Origin: Agathobaculum hominis
Lineage (GTDB): Bacteria; Bacillota; Clostridia; Oscillospirales; Butyricicoccaceae
Direction: 5' to 3'
DNA length: 64,000 nt
NCBI RefSeq assembly: GCF_014288055.1
Contig: NZ_JACOPK010000010.1
Span: 46,526 to 110,525 of the forward strand
The translations under genes were made by a program, and so were the position numbers. Shown one piece after another: positions 43,448-51,311 of the stretch (position 1 is the first letter of the stretch; every line of letters begins with the position of its first letter). The notes beneath the pieces were generated by a model, which saw only the letters and a program-made list of their open reading frames with translations, did no database searches and was not told the DNA's origin.

Positions 43448-44521
43448 ATGTCAGTAACAAAAGACGGCGACACCGGTCGCTGGATGTCTCAGATCCGGGT
43501 AACGGACTGGACAGGCAAGACCATCCACAAGAAGAAGCGCGGCTTCGCCACTAAAAAAGAAGCCTTTCAATGGGAACGTGACTTCATCAGCCAATCCACG
43601 GGCAGTCTCGGTATGACCTTCGGTGACTTCATCTCTCTGTATGTCAAGGATATGGAGCACCGCCTCAAACCCTCCACCGTTGCCAGCAAGAAATGGCTGA
43701 TCGACCTGAAGGTAACGCCCTTCTTCAAGAAAATCCCGCTGAACGAGATCAAGCCCACTCATGTGCGCCAGTGGCAGAACTCCCTGACCAGCTATCGGGA
43801 TGAAAACGGCAAGCCTTACGCCCAGACCTATCTCAAGTGCATCAACAACCAGCTCACGGCGATTTTCAACTACGCAGTCAAATACTATGGCTTGAAAGAA
43901 AACCCCTGCCACAAGGCGGGGAGCATGGGCAAGAAGCACGCCGATGAGATGCTGTTCTGGACAAGGCAGGAGTTTCAAACCTTCATTGAGGTCATGAAAG
44001 ACCGGCCTGCCAGCTACACGGTATTCATGACCATGTACTACACGGGGATTCGGGAGGGAGAGCTGCTGGCACTCACACCGTCGGATATCGACTTTGAAAA
44101 GAAAACCCTGACGGTGAACAAGAGCTATCAGCGCCTCGGCAGAGAGGATATTATCACCACGCCGAAAACGCCGAAAAGCATCCGCACTATCCCCATTCCC
44201 GACGGTCTTTGCAACTGTTTGCAGGAGTATATGTCCCATTGCTGCGGGCTGCAAAAGGACGACAGGCTCTTTCCCTACACCAAGAGCTTTCTGTATCACG
44301 AAATGGAGTATGGCTGCAAGGCATCGGGGGTAAAGCGCATCCGGGTGCATGACATTCGCCACAGCCACGCCAGCCTGCTGGTGGAGATGGGATTCTCACC
44401 GCTGCTGATTGCGGAGCGGCTCGGACATGAAAAGGTGCAGACAACGATGGACACGTACAGCCACCTGTACCCCAACAAGCAGGTGGAGGTAGCCAGACAG
44501 CTTGACGGCATTATGCCGTGA
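43448..44521 (+). CDS. Tyrosine integrase of element 2 (intact)
   Basis: The 357-aa protein has an AP2-like arm-binding start (MSVTKDGDTGRWMSQIRVTD), core-binding domain and catalytic domain. Catalytic residues are Arg in YTGIREGELLALTPSD, HDIRHSHASLL (HxxR), LGHEKVQTTMDTYSHLY (His and Tyr). It lies 116 bp from core copy 3 and is the best candidate for the enzyme that uses the guaA 3' end. Unlike those of elements 1 and 3 it has no stop or truncation. Confidence 0.95.
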   Translation: MSVTKDGDTGRWMSQIRVTDWTGKTIHKKKRGFATKKEAFQWERDFISQSTGSLGMTFGDFISLYVKDMEHRLKPSTVASKKWLIDLKVTPFFKKIPLNEIKPTHVRQWQNSLTSYRDENGKPYAQTYLKCINNQLTAIFNYAVKYYGLKENPCHKAGSMGKKHADEMLFWTRQEFQTFIEVMKDRPASYTVFMTMYYTGIREGELLALTPSDIDFEKKTLTVNKSYQRLGREDIITTPKTPKSIRTIPIPDGLCNCLQEYMSHCCGLQKDDRLFPYTKSFLYHEMEYGCKASGVKRIRVHDIRHSHASLLVEMGFSPLLIAERLGHEKVQTTMDTYSHLYPNKQVEVARQLDGIMP

Positions 44522-44527
44522 GCCTCT

Positions 44528-44566
44528 GGCTACAAAAATCGCTGCGAATGTAGCCAATTTGTAGCC
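44528..44566. promoter_or_regulatory. Possible arm-type sites, right end of element 2
   Basis: GGCTAC (44528-44533) and two GTAGCC boxes (44550-44555, 44561-44566) mirror the pair at the element's left end. Confidence 0.45.
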
Positions 44567-44580
44567 ACTAAAAAAGAAAA

Positions 44581-44621
44581 ATCCTGAAAAACGCTGTATT
44601 ACCAACGCTTTTCAGGATTCA
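44581..44621. terminator. Terminator at the right end of element 2
   Basis: ATCCTGAAAA-ACG (44581-) pairs with CG(C)TTTTCAGGAT across a 12-base loop; A-rich and T-rich flanks support termination of the integrase transcript. Confidence 0.7.
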
Positions 44622-44636
44622 GAAAACACTAAATAT

Positions 44637-44648
44637 TTATTCCCACTC
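44637..44648. repeat. Attachment core, copy 3 (element 2 / element 3 junction)
   Basis: TTATTCCCACTC followed by G, in the same orientation as the other copies. Confidence 0.85.
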
Positions 44649-44749
44649 GCTCCCGTCAAGCCTATTCTAAACAGGTTTGCTTATGAGATTTAGCACAGAT
44701 TATTTGTATTGTTTTCATTATTCAGGTAGCACGGACTATCTGATTTTTT

Positions 44750-44767
44750 GTTGCCATAGCGTTGCCA
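44750..44767. promoter_or_regulatory. Possible arm-type sites, left end of element 3
   Basis: GTTGCCA at 44750-44756 and 44761-44767 is the same spacing as at element 1. The right end has GTTGTCA at 56963-56969 and 56974-56980. Confidence 0.42.
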
Positions 44768-44776
44768 CAGCTATGG

Positions 44777-45508
44777 TTATTTGCAGTGTTCATCATACCA
44801 TTCATCCATCGCCGTATTAATTACATTCCCTTCGTAATAGGTTGTCCAATCAATAGTTGTAGTATTGAGAAGTTTTTGGTTGTGTTCATTAAGATTGGAA
44901 TAAATGCAGCTTGAAACCACGAGCGTTTTCTTTCCGTCACGCCCAGCTTTATTCGTTATATGGCAAGCAGAATTTACAACATCACCCATCCATATTACAT
45001 CATTCAAACCACTTCCAGAATAGCCCGCTTTCACCATAAGAGCTCGTCCATAATCCATACCAATTCCAACTGAAATCTGACTATATCCTTTTTTGCGGAG
45101 CTTATAGTTCAAAATTTTGATTAGACTGTTTAATCGTGCAGCAATGCTAAATACTGTATCAATGTCTGATTTATACGGAGTTTCAAAAACACCCCATACG
45201 CAGTCACCGTTGATATTAATTTCTTTACAGATTGTTTGAGAGTTCATAAGTGCTGTACACTCAGAAATGAAACAACGATATATTTTTGCAAGCGTTGGCC
45301 GCTTGTGTTCATCTGTCATATCCGATGAACCAACGATATCAATGAATAATGCTGTGATATTAACGTAATATCCGTTTGTATAAGTTAATGACGATCTTTG
45401 CGGAATGGAGTCTGAATCGGAAAAATTTCCACTTCCAGCATTAAGAATGTCGTCCATTCTTTGGACGCTTTTATCTATATCATATGTAATGTGATTTGTT
45501 GCCTCCAC
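44777..45508 (-). CDS. pycC: Class III nucleotide cyclase, probable Pycsar PycC
   Basis: The 243-aa soluble cyclase has FIDIVGSS with metal-binding D57, INGDCVWG with D102, and WMGDVVNSA with the transition-state Asn N178. It is a stand-alone catalytic domain without membrane part. It lies 31 bp behind a DUF5706-type membrane effector gene. In Pycsar systems such cyclases make cCMP or cUMP on infection. Pyrimidine choice cannot be settled by eye. The start is GTG 45508 after an AGAGAGG-like site. Confidence 0.82.
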   Translation of the reverse strand: MEATNHITYDIDKSVQRMDDILNAGSGNFSDSDSIPQRSSLTYTNGYYVNITALFIDIVGSSDMTDEHKRPTLAKIYRCFISECTALMNSQTICKEININGDCVWGVFETPYKSDIDTVFSIAARLNSLIKILNYKLRKKGYSQISVGIGMDYGRALMVKAGYSGSGLNDVIWMGDVVNSACHITNKAGRDGKKTLVVSSCIYSNLNEHNQKLLNTTTIDWTTYYEGNVINTAMDEWYDEHCK

Positions 45509-45539
45509 GTTAACTACCTCTCTCTGTCAGAAATCTAAT

Positions 45540-46100
45540 CTATAAGACAGCTATCCCAACGATCATCATGAGCATAAAGGTACAGAAACCAATAATTGAG
45601 CAAAACAGCCCATTTTTGTATAGTTTGAACTTTTTATCACAGATTAGTGCGCAAATATAAACTTGTGAAGCCAAATCTTCCATTAACTGTTCTTTAGAGC
45701 ATTTTCTGACTTTCGCTTTATATTTTGAAAAGCTCTTATTCTTAGCGATAGATGAAAAGAATAGCATCGAATCCGATTTTACTGCCCTATTTTTGAATTC
45801 TGCTGGATTGATTCTCGCGAAAAGAACGCTGACAAGCAAAATAGCTCCATATATTAATAATCCGAGCGAAAGAAAACTGACAGATAAATAGGCAATGCTT
45901 AAAATTCCAATATTATTGAGTGCTGCTCGAAAAATTGAAGCGAACTTTGAAACATAATCACTGACCAAGAAAATACCGGCAAGGATGCCCATTCCGCTCA
46001 AAATGACTGACACCTTAAAATCACAATTCTCTATCCATCCATCAACTCTATCAAGAATCTGATTTAATTCCCCACAACCAAGATACTCCACCAGTAACAC
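45540..46100 (-). CDS. Pycsar-type membrane effector (DUF5706/PycTM-like)
   Basis: The 186-aa protein has two N-terminal spans in a hairpin (about 31-50 and 64-91), a soluble stretch and a last span (about 165-185). VDGWIENCDFKVSVILSG at the start and SMLFFSSIAKNKSFSKYKAK plus DLASQVYICALICDKKFKLY in the middle are the family's conserved segments. On binding the cyclic pyrimidine made by its partner it is expected to damage the membrane and abort infection. The start is GTG 46100. Confidence 0.8.
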   Translation of the reverse strand: MLLVEYLGCGELNQILDRVDGWIENCDFKVSVILSGMGILAGIFLVSDYVSKFASIFRAALNNIGILSIAYLSVSFLSLGLLIYGAILLVSVLFARINPAEFKNRAVKSDSMLFFSSIAKNKSFSKYKAKVRKCSKEQLMEDLASQVYICALICDKKFKLYKNGLFCSIIGFCTFMLMMIVGIAVL

Positions 46101-46326
46101 CGCCTATTCCTATTTATTTCCACAGAACAAAAACTTATCTCCATTACAAGAGATTACACACAACAGAGATTCAAGTTCTGCTTTCTATGCGGAAAACTTT
46201 AATTTCCATTAAACGCCTAAAGTATGAAACATATAGTACCATTATCTTCTGGAGAACGGCTTTCTTCGTTCATTGCGCTTGCGTATCTTTGTTTAGCATA
46301 AATGATTTTCTTATAGTGATCCTATC

Positions 46327-46971
46327 CTATGTTTTTAAATATCTTTTGTTAGTTGCAGCTTCCATAACTTGCTCCGAAAAGTCTCGCATTATTTCTGTTA
46401 TTATCTTAAATGTACTATCAAAATCAGAAATCTCAATCCGAATATTCTCACCATGAACAATGCTATGACGGTTACTTAACAAATCGGTATCAATGTAATG
46501 TGACTTTGTTTCATACGGCGAATAGTCCAAACCTATGCTATCTAAAATATTTCTAACAACAATAGACGACGGATTTGATTCCGTCTTAATTATAGGATGC
46601 TCTGGAGAGTAGCTAACTTTAAAATTTAAGGTGGTATAGTTTGTGAGAAAATCATCAATTGCTTTTTGATATACGGTAATCTTATCTGATGTAGCACAAG
46701 GATCAAAAACCTTGCCTGAATGAATTGCTGCAAAATTTGTGTGCAGTTGGGAAAGTTTGATGTTTTGTGAAGCTACATATACCACATAATAATTTGCTGC
46801 TTGTTTGATGAATCCCTCAAAATGAGCTGACAGCAGCGCAATTCCAGCTCTACATAGCGTGGGATTTTGAGTTGAATGGATAAGCAATTTGATGTCTATT
46901 AATTCTTTTTTTCGCCATGCCATATCTTTATCCAGTAAGTCTTGGAGTTTTTCTAGGCTCTTAATCTTCAT
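46327..46971 (-). CDS. HEPN-domain protein, MAE_28990-like putative ribonuclease
   Basis: The 214-aa helical protein starts MKIKSLEKLQDLLDKDMAWR and has GIALLSAHFEGFIKQAANYY, typical of the MAE_28990/MAE_18760 HEPN family. A catalytic-type RxxxxH is in LSNRHSIVHGE. HEPN proteins of this type cleave RNA in toxin-antitoxin or abortive systems. It overlaps the DUF262 gene by 11 bp. ATG 46971 is chosen over a TTG two codons earlier. Confidence 0.78.
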   Translation of the reverse strand: MKIKSLEKLQDLLDKDMAWRKKELIDIKLLIHSTQNPTLCRAGIALLSAHFEGFIKQAANYYVVYVASQNIKLSQLHTNFAAIHSGKVFDPCATSDKITVYQKAIDDFLTNYTTLNFKVSYSPEHPIIKTESNPSSIVVRNILDSIGLDYSPYETKSHYIDTDLLSNRHSIVHGENIRIEISDFDSTFKIITEIMRDFSEQVMEAATNKRYLKT

Positions 46972-48067
46972 GTGCAAACCACACTCTGCTGAATTTAATG
47001 AGTTGTATCATACGATCTAAAGCACGAGTTCCTCTACGCGTTGCATTAATAAAGTTTTCCTGAGTATAGATTTGCTTAACTCTCTCAACAAATTCTTCCT
47101 TATTCGCTTCCCAATAATCAAGATTTAAAAAAAGACCTGGAATAATTGACTCAAATCCAGCAAGCATAACTTGTCCTTTAAACTTTCCATCCTGATATTT
47201 TTTGAATGCATTCTCGCCTAAAAGACTATTTAACAGAGCAAAAATACGAGAAAACTTTTCTTTGCTTTCTTGAATCAGGGTAGAATTATTGCTTTGAGCA
47301 TAGTTTTCAAGTTCCTCAGTTAAAAATACGTCCATGCTTCTAGATTTATCTATTTCTTCCATGAATGTGTCAGAAAAACCAATATAAAGAAGATATCTTA
47401 CTACCAACTCTAAGTCATAGCGTTCTTCTGTTTGTGTATCAGTCATTGGGACGCACGCTTTGAAATCAGTATTATCATGCAGCTGATTCATCAATTCGTA
47501 AAGAGGCTTATTAATCATAATCATCAAGCAGTTTCTTATTTCTTGTGCAGATAAATGCGTACCACCAGTATTTAGGCGCTGAAACATTTCGTATTTTGAC
47601 GTATCATTTTCCGCTGTTTCCTTTATGATAGTAAAGCTCAATTTCTCCCGCTTGAAAGCAATCTTCTGTTCGGGTAAAAATAGAGTTTCATTGTCCCAGC
47701 ATATTCCACCAAGAGAAGGCAAAAACTTAGTCGCTCTTAGGACTAATGGCTCATATTGTGTCCCATCGTCCTTTTTCAGGACATGTAAAAATTGTAGAAC
47801 AGTTGAGAGCCTTTGCTGACCATCAATTACATCCCAGGTACCATTTGTCTTTTGGGCAACAAAAATAGGAGGAATAGGAATACCCAATAGAATAGATTCA
47901 ATGAGTTTCGTTTTTTGTTCCTCATCCCATCGATAGAACCTTTGGAATTCAGGATGAACATCAAGTTCGCCATCCTTGTAGAGATTCATTATCTCACCAA
48001 TAGACATTGGATACGAGTCGACAATCATTTCTTTTCTTTTTTCTGCAATTTCTTCTTTTAAGCTCAT
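46961..48067 (-). CDS. DUF262-domain protein (ParB/GmrS-N-like)
   Basis: The 368-aa protein has the DUF262 hallmark WDVIDGQQRLSTVLQFL (DGQQR near residue 78), preceded by FQRFYRWDEEQKTKLIESIL and followed by FQRLNTGGTHLSAQEIRNC. In GmrSD-type enzymes this domain binds and hydrolyses nucleotides and contributes nicking. Here the DUF1524 His-Me nuclease half is missing, and the downstream overlapping gene supplies a HEPN domain instead. This points to a two-subunit system. Confidence 0.85.
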   Translation of the reverse strand: MSLKEEIAEKRKEMIVDSYPMSIGEIMNLYKDGELDVHPEFQRFYRWDEEQKTKLIESILLGIPIPPIFVAQKTNGTWDVIDGQQRLSTVLQFLHVLKKDDGTQYEPLVLRATKFLPSLGGICWDNETLFLPEQKIAFKREKLSFTIIKETAENDTSKYEMFQRLNTGGTHLSAQEIRNCLMIMINKPLYELMNQLHDNTDFKACVPMTDTQTEERYDLELVVRYLLYIGFSDTFMEEIDKSRSMDVFLTEELENYAQSNNSTLIQESKEKFSRIFALLNSLLGENAFKKYQDGKFKGQVMLAGFESIIPGLFLNLDYWEANKEEFVERVKQIYTQENFINATRRGTRALDRMIQLIKFSRVWFAHED

Positions 48068-48088
48068 CTCTTTGCATCTTCCTTTTCT

Positions 48089-49009
48089 TTATTTTCTTGG
48101 TCCTAAAAAACGATCTCCGTTCAAATGAATCATGTGATCCGGCATATCGGCAATCCAAACCTCTGTTTCCCACGCAAGAGATTCCGAAAATTGCTTGAAT
48201 GTCTTAAAGTCCAGAAATGCCGTAACATATATTTTCCCAGCCGTAACACCAGTCGTCATTTCCTCGATTTCTTTGATACGCTTAGGCTCCATTGGTCCAA
48301 CGGATGTAACCGATTCGATAAAGTATAGCCAATCCTTGTTTTCAGCGTAGAGGACAACATCGGGCATCTTGTCGTGCAACGTTATTTCAAAGCCCAAAGC
48401 GCGGAGCTTGTTCACGTTCTTAACCAAGTCCTTCTCTGTGGTATCCCCAACGTACAGGCATTCGGAGTTGGGCGCGAAACGGGGCGCAAATTCCTCGATA
48501 ATAGCCTTTTGCAGTTGGTTGTGCTTGCCCGGCGAGAATGTGAAGCCTTCGCCATTGATTTTTACAGGCATTTTTCGCATAGTCCGTTTGGAGGCATAGA
48601 GGTCAACAAGAGAGTCGTGGTTTTCCATAAAACGCACCAAACTTCTCTCCCAGTCTGCAGTACCGAATCTCTGAATCAAGTGAAGCATCTCATCCGTTAA
48701 GCGATACCGATAGTTGGGGCTGTTGGTTGCCTTTCCGTTATCCTCAATGAACGCCGCATTTCTGAAATGGTGCATGGCTTGTTTGCGGAAGGTTTCACGA
48801 CTATTCTCTGCGTAGGTTGTTCCGTAATTGCTGTTTGCGAACGCAATGACATCGTGAATCCGAATCCAATTATTTGCGGCAGACTCCCATGCCTTTTCTT
48901 CTGTCAGATTAGCCATTGCAAGCAGTACACAGCAACACATACCGTTTTGCTGTTTCGCTGGAACTTTCAACGAACTCAGAATTTCTTTTGCTTCCTCTAA
49001 TTTGCTCAT
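48089..49009 (-). CDS. BsuBI/PstI-family type II restriction endonuclease
   Basis: The 306-aa protein has an N-terminal winged-helix-like domain and the family's catalytic core LYVGDTTEKDLV, KMPDVVLYAEN (PD at 216-217) and WLYFIESVTSVGPMEPKRI (E232). Relatives recognise CTGCAG. It overlaps the methylase stop by ATGA. Target identity is inferred from family only. Confidence 0.92.
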   Translation of the reverse strand: MSKLEEAKEILSSLKVPAKQQNGMCCCVLLAMANLTEEKAWESAANNWIRIHDVIAFANSNYGTTYAENSRETFRKQAMHHFRNAAFIEDNGKATNSPNYRYRLTDEMLHLIQRFGTADWERSLVRFMENHDSLVDLYASKRTMRKMPVKINGEGFTFSPGKHNQLQKAIIEEFAPRFAPNSECLYVGDTTEKDLVKNVNKLRALGFEITLHDKMPDVVLYAENKDWLYFIESVTSVGPMEPKRIKEIEEMTTGVTAGKIYVTAFLDFKTFKQFSESLAWETEVWIADMPDHMIHLNGDRFLGPRK

Positions 49010-50496
49010 ATATAGCTCCTCAAAATATTGTCACAAGTTGCTTCCGACATATCTCTAACACGGATCAATTCTTTTCCCATCGCCTCAATCGTATTCATAG
49101 GGGGAACTGGCATGGAATTTATCTCGGTGGAGTTCACCTGTGTAGATCCGTTCAAGATGCGATAGTAGCTGTCATACAGCGTAGAATTGAATAGCACATA
49201 GAGTCCATAGACAACACACTCTGATAACTCGCGGAGTCCACTGATAAAATTGATTTTATTCTGTGTACTGATCTCCGTATATTCAGGATGCTTTCTGGCT
49301 AAGTACACACCACACTGCAGGCGGCGGTGTTCCTCTTTTGCTGTAAAACGCTTCACGAACAAGTAGTTGGTGTTCTCCTGTAGAAGTCCGCGCTGTTCAG
49401 TAACGATGTACTCATGTTCCTTTCCAGCAGGAAATATTACCTTTCCGTCCTGAATGTGCTGGGAATAAAACAGTGGAACTGCATCGGTTTCGGCTGAATC
49501 ACGCAATGCTTCACGATTCCGGAAATCAACCGTTAACCCTGTTTTCATTTTTAACCCAATGTCAGGAAGGGTATCTGTCCATCGGTTTAGTTCATTCAGA
49601 GTTTGGACTTCCTCAGTGTTCGTCACCAGATAGACATAGGACTCATCCCCATTTACTACTGTAGAATAGGGAGCTTCAAAAACAGTTCGATTAGAGAAGT
49701 CAGCATTACTCTGTGTAGTCGTAATAGTAATTGTATTTGGCTTACTTTGCGTCTTCTTTGCTTTAATGATGATAGTTTCCTGTAAAACGCTTTCTTTCTC
49801 AAATACTTTATCCCTGCTGACAAATAGATGGATATGTTCTAATGCGCCTTCTTCAAAGAAACGTTTGCGGAATTGCTTAAAGTACGCACCGGATGTCCAT
49901 GAGCGAGGGATGATATATACCATCTCTCCGTCCACCTTGAGATTGAACATGCTCATGGCCGCAAACAAAAAGTATAGGTTAGGCGCACCGTAACATACAT
50001 CTGGCATTGCGGTTGCCTCTGGCGCATCTTTGGCAATTTTCATATAAGGCGGATTGCCAATAATCATATCGAACTTATCTGTATCCGGACTTGCACCCAG
50101 CATACCATTGTACTCAAGCATTTGACTGAGAATGTAATTATCAGTTACAATTCTAAAAGAAACTTTTTTCGTTGTATGATTGCACACCCACTCCAAATTT
50201 GAACGCAACAAGTCCACAATGTTGGAATCATTTTCGTAGCAGACCAGCTCAATGGAATCAATCTCGGCGTTTGACTCCAGTCGTTCAAGGAGTGCAACCG
50301 AAAGAATTCCTGAACCAGCACCCGGATCGAGGATACTGAGAGAAGTGCAGCCTTCGGGAATCGAAAAAAGCCCTGCCATAAAAACGGCAGTTTCTTTGCT
50401 TGTGAAAAACTGCCCATATTTCTTTCTTTTGGACTTTGGCATGTGGTCAATGTACTCGACCGTAGCCGCACAAACATGGTCAATCATTTTCATCAT
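49006..50496 (-). CDS. BsuBI/PstI-type N6-adenine DNA methyltransferase
   Basis: The 496-aa protein has GQFFTSKETAVFMAGLF, SAM motif DPGAGSG (57-63) and catalytic NPPY (148-151). A C-terminal recognition part follows (YILNGSTQVNSTEINSMPVP near the end), as in M.BsuBI/M.PstI. It protects sites from the coupled endonuclease. The start ATG 50496 overlaps the XRE gene by 17 bp and uses the GTGGAG inside it, so regulator and methylase are tightly coupled. Confidence 0.93.
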   Translation of the reverse strand: MMKMIDHVCAATVEYIDHMPKSKRKKYGQFFTSKETAVFMAGLFSIPEGCTSLSILDPGAGSGILSVALLERLESNAEIDSIELVCYENDSNIVDLLRSNLEWVCNHTTKKVSFRIVTDNYILSQMLEYNGMLGASPDTDKFDMIIGNPPYMKIAKDAPEATAMPDVCYGAPNLYFLFAAMSMFNLKVDGEMVYIIPRSWTSGAYFKQFRKRFFEEGALEHIHLFVSRDKVFEKESVLQETIIIKAKKTQSKPNTITITTTQSNADFSNRTVFEAPYSTVVNGDESYVYLVTNTEEVQTLNELNRWTDTLPDIGLKMKTGLTVDFRNREALRDSAETDAVPLFYSQHIQDGKVIFPAGKEHEYIVTEQRGLLQENTNYLFVKRFTAKEEHRRLQCGVYLARKHPEYTEISTQNKINFISGLRELSECVVYGLYVLFNSTLYDSYYRILNGSTQVNSTEINSMPVPPMNTIEAMGKELIRVRDMSEATCDNILRSYI

Positions 50497-50692
50497 TTAT
50501 AAACTCCACTATGTCGCCAATGCCGCAATCTAATGCAGCGCAAATCTTATACAAACTCTCCATTGATATAGCTTCGTTTTTTCCCATCTTGGCAAGCACA
50601 TTGAAGCTGATACCGGAGGCATCTTTCAAATCCGTCCGGTTCATTTTCTTGTCGATCAACAGCTTCCAGAGCTTATCGTAGGAAATAGGCAT
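50480..50692 (-). CDS. Small XRE regulator heading the element 3 cargo operon
   Basis: The 70-aa HTH protein (MPISYDKLWKLLIDKKMNRT, then DLKDASGISFNVLAKMGKNE) is homologous to those at 28460 and 38607. It starts at ATG 50692 after GGAGAA. It overlaps the methylase and may act as a controller (C) protein that delays restriction when the element enters a new cell. Confidence 0.9.
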   Translation of the reverse strand: MPISYDKLWKLLIDKKMNRTDLKDASGISFNVLAKMGKNEAISMESLYKICAALDCGIGDIVEFINDEND

Positions 50693-50725
50693 TGCAATTC
50701 TCCGTTCCAAATTTAGACTGATTGC

Positions 50726-50754
50726 ATTATAGCACAAAACGACGATGTTCGCAA
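50726..50754 (-). promoter_or_regulatory. Promoter of the element 3 XRE-cargo operon
   Basis: On the minus strand TTGCGA (50754-50749), exactly 17 bp, TATAAT (50731-50726). GTGCTATAAT is shared with the element 2 promoter, but the CAC..GTG palindrome is not preserved here. Confidence 0.78.
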
Positions 50755-50848
50755 GATAATCTCATCAGAACGTGAGATGTCCTCTGCAAAGAAAAAGCCG
50801 CCCACAGGAGCCTCCGAACTCCTGCGGACGGCTGCGGCTAATGCGGTC

Positions 50849-51139
50849 TTATACTCGCCCTTTCAATCCATTTTTCTTGGCAAGCTCACTTGCTGCCTGT
50901 CGGCGCTCGTTTGAATACGGCGCAGTCAGACGAACAGCGAATCGTCTGCGGTCAATCTCGAAGGTCAGGCAGCCCTGTTCATCATCGTCGATCTGCCCGC
51001 ACAGGTCGGGATGCTTTGCCGCGTACTTTGCCAGCCGCTTTTTGAGCGCGGTATTGTGTGTCTGGATTTCGACGGTTTTGCTGGCTTCGTCAAAATAGAT
51101 GCAGGTCGTTTTCTGCCTCTTAGTCAGTCCGGTTTTCAT
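50849..51139 (-). CDS. Conserved small protein of the mobilisation module (96 aa)
   Basis: The basic 96-aa protein MKTGLTKRQKTTCIYFDEAS.. TVEIQTHNTALKKRLAKYAA.. has an alpha/beta look and ends SNERRQAASELAKKNGLKGR. It has GGAGGC-type upstream bases. It lies between the XRE promoter and relaxase. Family not recognised; no homologue is left in element 1 or 2. Confidence 0.72.
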   Translation of the reverse strand: MKTGLTKRQKTTCIYFDEASKTVEIQTHNTALKKRLAKYAAKHPDLCGQIDDDEQGCLTFEIDRRRFAVRLTAPYSNERRQAASELAKKNGLKGRV

Positions 51140-51311
51140 ATTGCCTCCGTTTCTGCCTGTTCTGCAAAAACAGGCGCATTTTCAAGTTTTTTTGTCAACT
51201 CTACACCTGCAAAAGCAGGTTGATTTTTGAATGGGGAGCGCCCGGACAATACGCTGCTCGATCTGGACGCTCCCATTCGATAAAATCCGTTTTTCTCAGC
51301 TCAACACGGCA

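Larger units (their letters stand above)
34022..44648. mobile_element. Integrated mobilizable element 2 (OLD-like ATPase cargo)
   Basis: The ~10.6-kb unit lies between core copies 2 and 3. Rightmost is a complete integrase with its own XRE regulator. Leftward come excisionase-like gene, RepA-like ATPase, repeats, 84-aa protein, oriT candidate, MobV relaxase, XRE regulator, type I R-M debris, membrane protein, Ymh-like protein, OLD-like ATPase and DUF6061-like gene. It is the only one of the three with an apparently intact integrase. Confidence 0.8.

Noticed and set aside
44777..45508. CBASS assignment for the cyclase
   Set aside because: CBASS uses CD-NTase enzymes of the nucleotidyltransferase fold. 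This protein has class III cyclase motifs, so Pycsar fits.
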